From: Lachnospiraceae bacterium
Lineage (GTDB): Bacteria > Bacillota_A > Clostridia > Lachnospirales > Lachnospiraceae
Length of the DNA stretch: 7,827 bases
Direction: 5' to 3'
NCBI GenBank assembly: GCA_016291475.1
Contig: JAEEXJ010000124.1
Coordinates: forward strand, 1 to 7,827
The first letter of the stretch is position 1. Each line of letters starts with the position of its first letter. A model generated the notes under the pieces. That model was not told the DNA's origin, did not search any database, and worked only from the letters and a program-made list of their open reading frames with translations. Shown here in pieces: positions 5,057 to 7,827 of the stretch. Made by a program: the position numbers and the translations under genes.

Positions 5057-5746
5057 ATGAGTGAAGAAAAGACAGATAAGGTGATCAATAAGGATACGGG
5101 TGAGACCGTAGCCGAAGAGACAGCTGAGGAAGTATCCGATCTCAAAGAAGCGGTTGAGGAAGCGGCGGAAGACGCAAAGACCGAAGAGACGGAGATCACC
5201 GAAGAACCGGAAAATAACGAAACGGAGAAATCCGAAGAGCAGTCAGGTAAGAAATCCTGGTCCGAGAAAAAGGCAGAAAAGAAAGCCCAGAAAGCCGACA
5301 AGGAAAAAGAAGCCCTGAAGGCAAGGATCGAGGAGCTGGAAGACAAGACCAAGAGACAGCTTGCGGAGTTCGAGAATTTCAGAAACCGTTCCGAAAAAGA
5401 AAAAGCACAGTCCTTTGACAGAGGAGCTGCAGCGGTCCTCGAAAAGCTGCTTCCCGTCGTAGACAACTTCGAAAGAGGTTTTGCGGCTGTCGAGGAAGAG
5501 GATAAGGACGATGCATTCGTAGTAGGAATGGACAAGATCTACAGACAGCTCATGGACGAGCTGGATAAGATGGGAGTTAAGCCCATCGAAGCGGTCGGCA
5601 AAGAATTCGATCCCAATTTCCACAATGCGGTAATGCAGACGGAGAGCGATGAATACGAATCCGGAGTCGTCGCACAGGAGCTTTTGAAAGGCTACACATA
5701 TCACGATACCGTATTGAGACACAGCATGGTATCGGTGGTTCAGTGA
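5057..5746 (+). CDS. grpE: Nucleotide exchange factor GrpE
   Basis: A 229-residue co-chaperone that releases ADP from DnaK, acting as a dimer in the cytoplasm. Residues 1-61 are a disordered acidic arm, with about 21 Glu and 4 Asp by hand count. A highly charged helix follows (65-118), representing the long dimeric coiled coil and containing QLAEFENFRNRSEKEK. The four-helix and beta-wing head has LLPVVDNFERGFAA (131-144), GVKPIEAVGKEFDPNFHNAVM (173-193) and the C-terminal GYTYHDTVLRHSMVSV, all typical of GrpE. Length is at the long end of the family because of the acidic arm. The gene ends in tandem TGA TAA stops. It is between hrcA and dnaK, the standard Firmicutes order, with no promoter or terminator seen on either side. 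Confidence 0.96.
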   Translation: MSEEKTDKVINKDTGETVAEETAEEVSDLKEAVEEAAEDAKTEETEITEEPENNETEKSEEQSGKKSWSEKKAEKKAQKADKEKEALKARIEELEDKTKRQLAEFENFRNRSEKEKAQSFDRGAAAVLEKLLPVVDNFERGFAAVEEEDKDDAFVVGMDKIYRQLMDELDKMGVKPIEAVGKEFDPNFHNAVMQTESDEYESGVVAQELLKGYTYHDTVLRHSMVSVVQ

Positions 5747-5755
5747 TAAATCTAA

Positions 5756-7684
<1,929 letters not shown>

Positions 7685-7689
7685 TAAAT

Positions 7690-7827
7690 ATGGCAGAGAG
7701 TAAGCGCGACTACTACGAGGTTCTCGGAGTAGACAAAACTGCCGATGAGGCAGCGCTTAAAAAAGCATACAGGGTGCTTGCCAAAAAGTACCATCCGGAT
7801 GCTAATCCCGGCGATAAGGAAGCGGAG
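7690..7827 (+). CDS. dnaJ: Chaperone protein DnaJ (Hsp40), N-terminal fragment (3' end outside window)
   Basis: The first 46 codons of DnaJ, the co-chaperone that brings unfolded substrates to DnaK and stimulates its ATPase. The fragment covers most of the J domain: [29 protein letters not shown] reads as helices I and II, then the essential HPD loop at His35-Pro36-Asp37, then NPGDKEAE at the start of helix III. The frame is open to the window edge, so the Gly/Phe region, zinc-finger domain and C-terminal domains are not visible. The position directly after dnaK supports classical DnaJ rather than another J-domain protein. ATG at 7690 gives the usual N-terminal length before RDYYEVLGV. Confidence 0.95.
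   Translation, partial: MAESKRDYYEVLGVDKTADEAALKKAYRVLAKKYHPDANPGDKEAE

Noticed and set aside
5053..5535. 160-codon Ser/Phe-rich open frame on the minus strand opposite grpE
   Set aside because: Its composition is the direct complement of the GAA/GAG/AAG-rich GrpE arm; no motif or start signal supports it.

Overview
The window looks like a low-to-mid GC Gram-positive chromosome, most likely a member of the Lachnospiraceae (Clostridia). Four observations support this: the heat-shock order hrcA-grpE-dnaK-dnaJ under a CIRCE operator; a DnaK that lacks the roughly 23-residue insertion found in proteobacterial DnaK; strong AAGGAGG-type ribosome binding sites; and a DUF6465-type Lys/Ala-rich protein of a kind I recall mainly from Lachnospiraceae. 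The genus (perhaps Butyrivibrio-like) is a guess. Every supported gene is on the + strand.

Layout. (1) 1-1086: the C-terminal part of a MATE-family multidrug/Na+ antiporter, then a six-helix membrane protein resembling the Pr6Pr family, 28 nt apart. (2) 1087-1212: a spacer with a good sigma-A promoter (TTGATA-17-TAAAAT), where codon preference also changes. (3) 1213-3273: a class I/II PLP-dependent aminotransferase and a YjjU-like patatin phospholipase, 12 nt apart, almost certainly one operon. (4) 3274-3470: a spacer with two candidate tandem promoters, leading to a 117-residue protein with a histone-H1-like Lys/Ala tail and a DUF6465-like domain. That gene ends at a strong intrinsic terminator. 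(5) 3886-7827: the HrcA-controlled chaperone operon hrcA-grpE-dnaK-dnaJ. Its promoter carries a perfect CIRCE just downstream of the predicted transcription start and an extra CIRCE half-site over the extended -10. dnaJ is cut off by the window edge after its J-domain HPD motif.

How the genes work together. HrcA represses its own operon through CIRCE. DnaK is the ATP-driven Hsp70, DnaJ delivers substrates and stimulates ATP hydrolysis, and GrpE exchanges nucleotide. The aminotransferase and patatin share a transcript, but no common pathway is evident. The small Lys-rich protein has its own transcription unit between the two operons.

I found no mobile element, CRISPR array, tRNA or rRNA, and no clear sign of an undescribed multi-gene system. 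The most interesting signals are regulatory: the third CIRCE half-site, the leader of the Lys-rich gene, and the compositional change near 1.1 kb.
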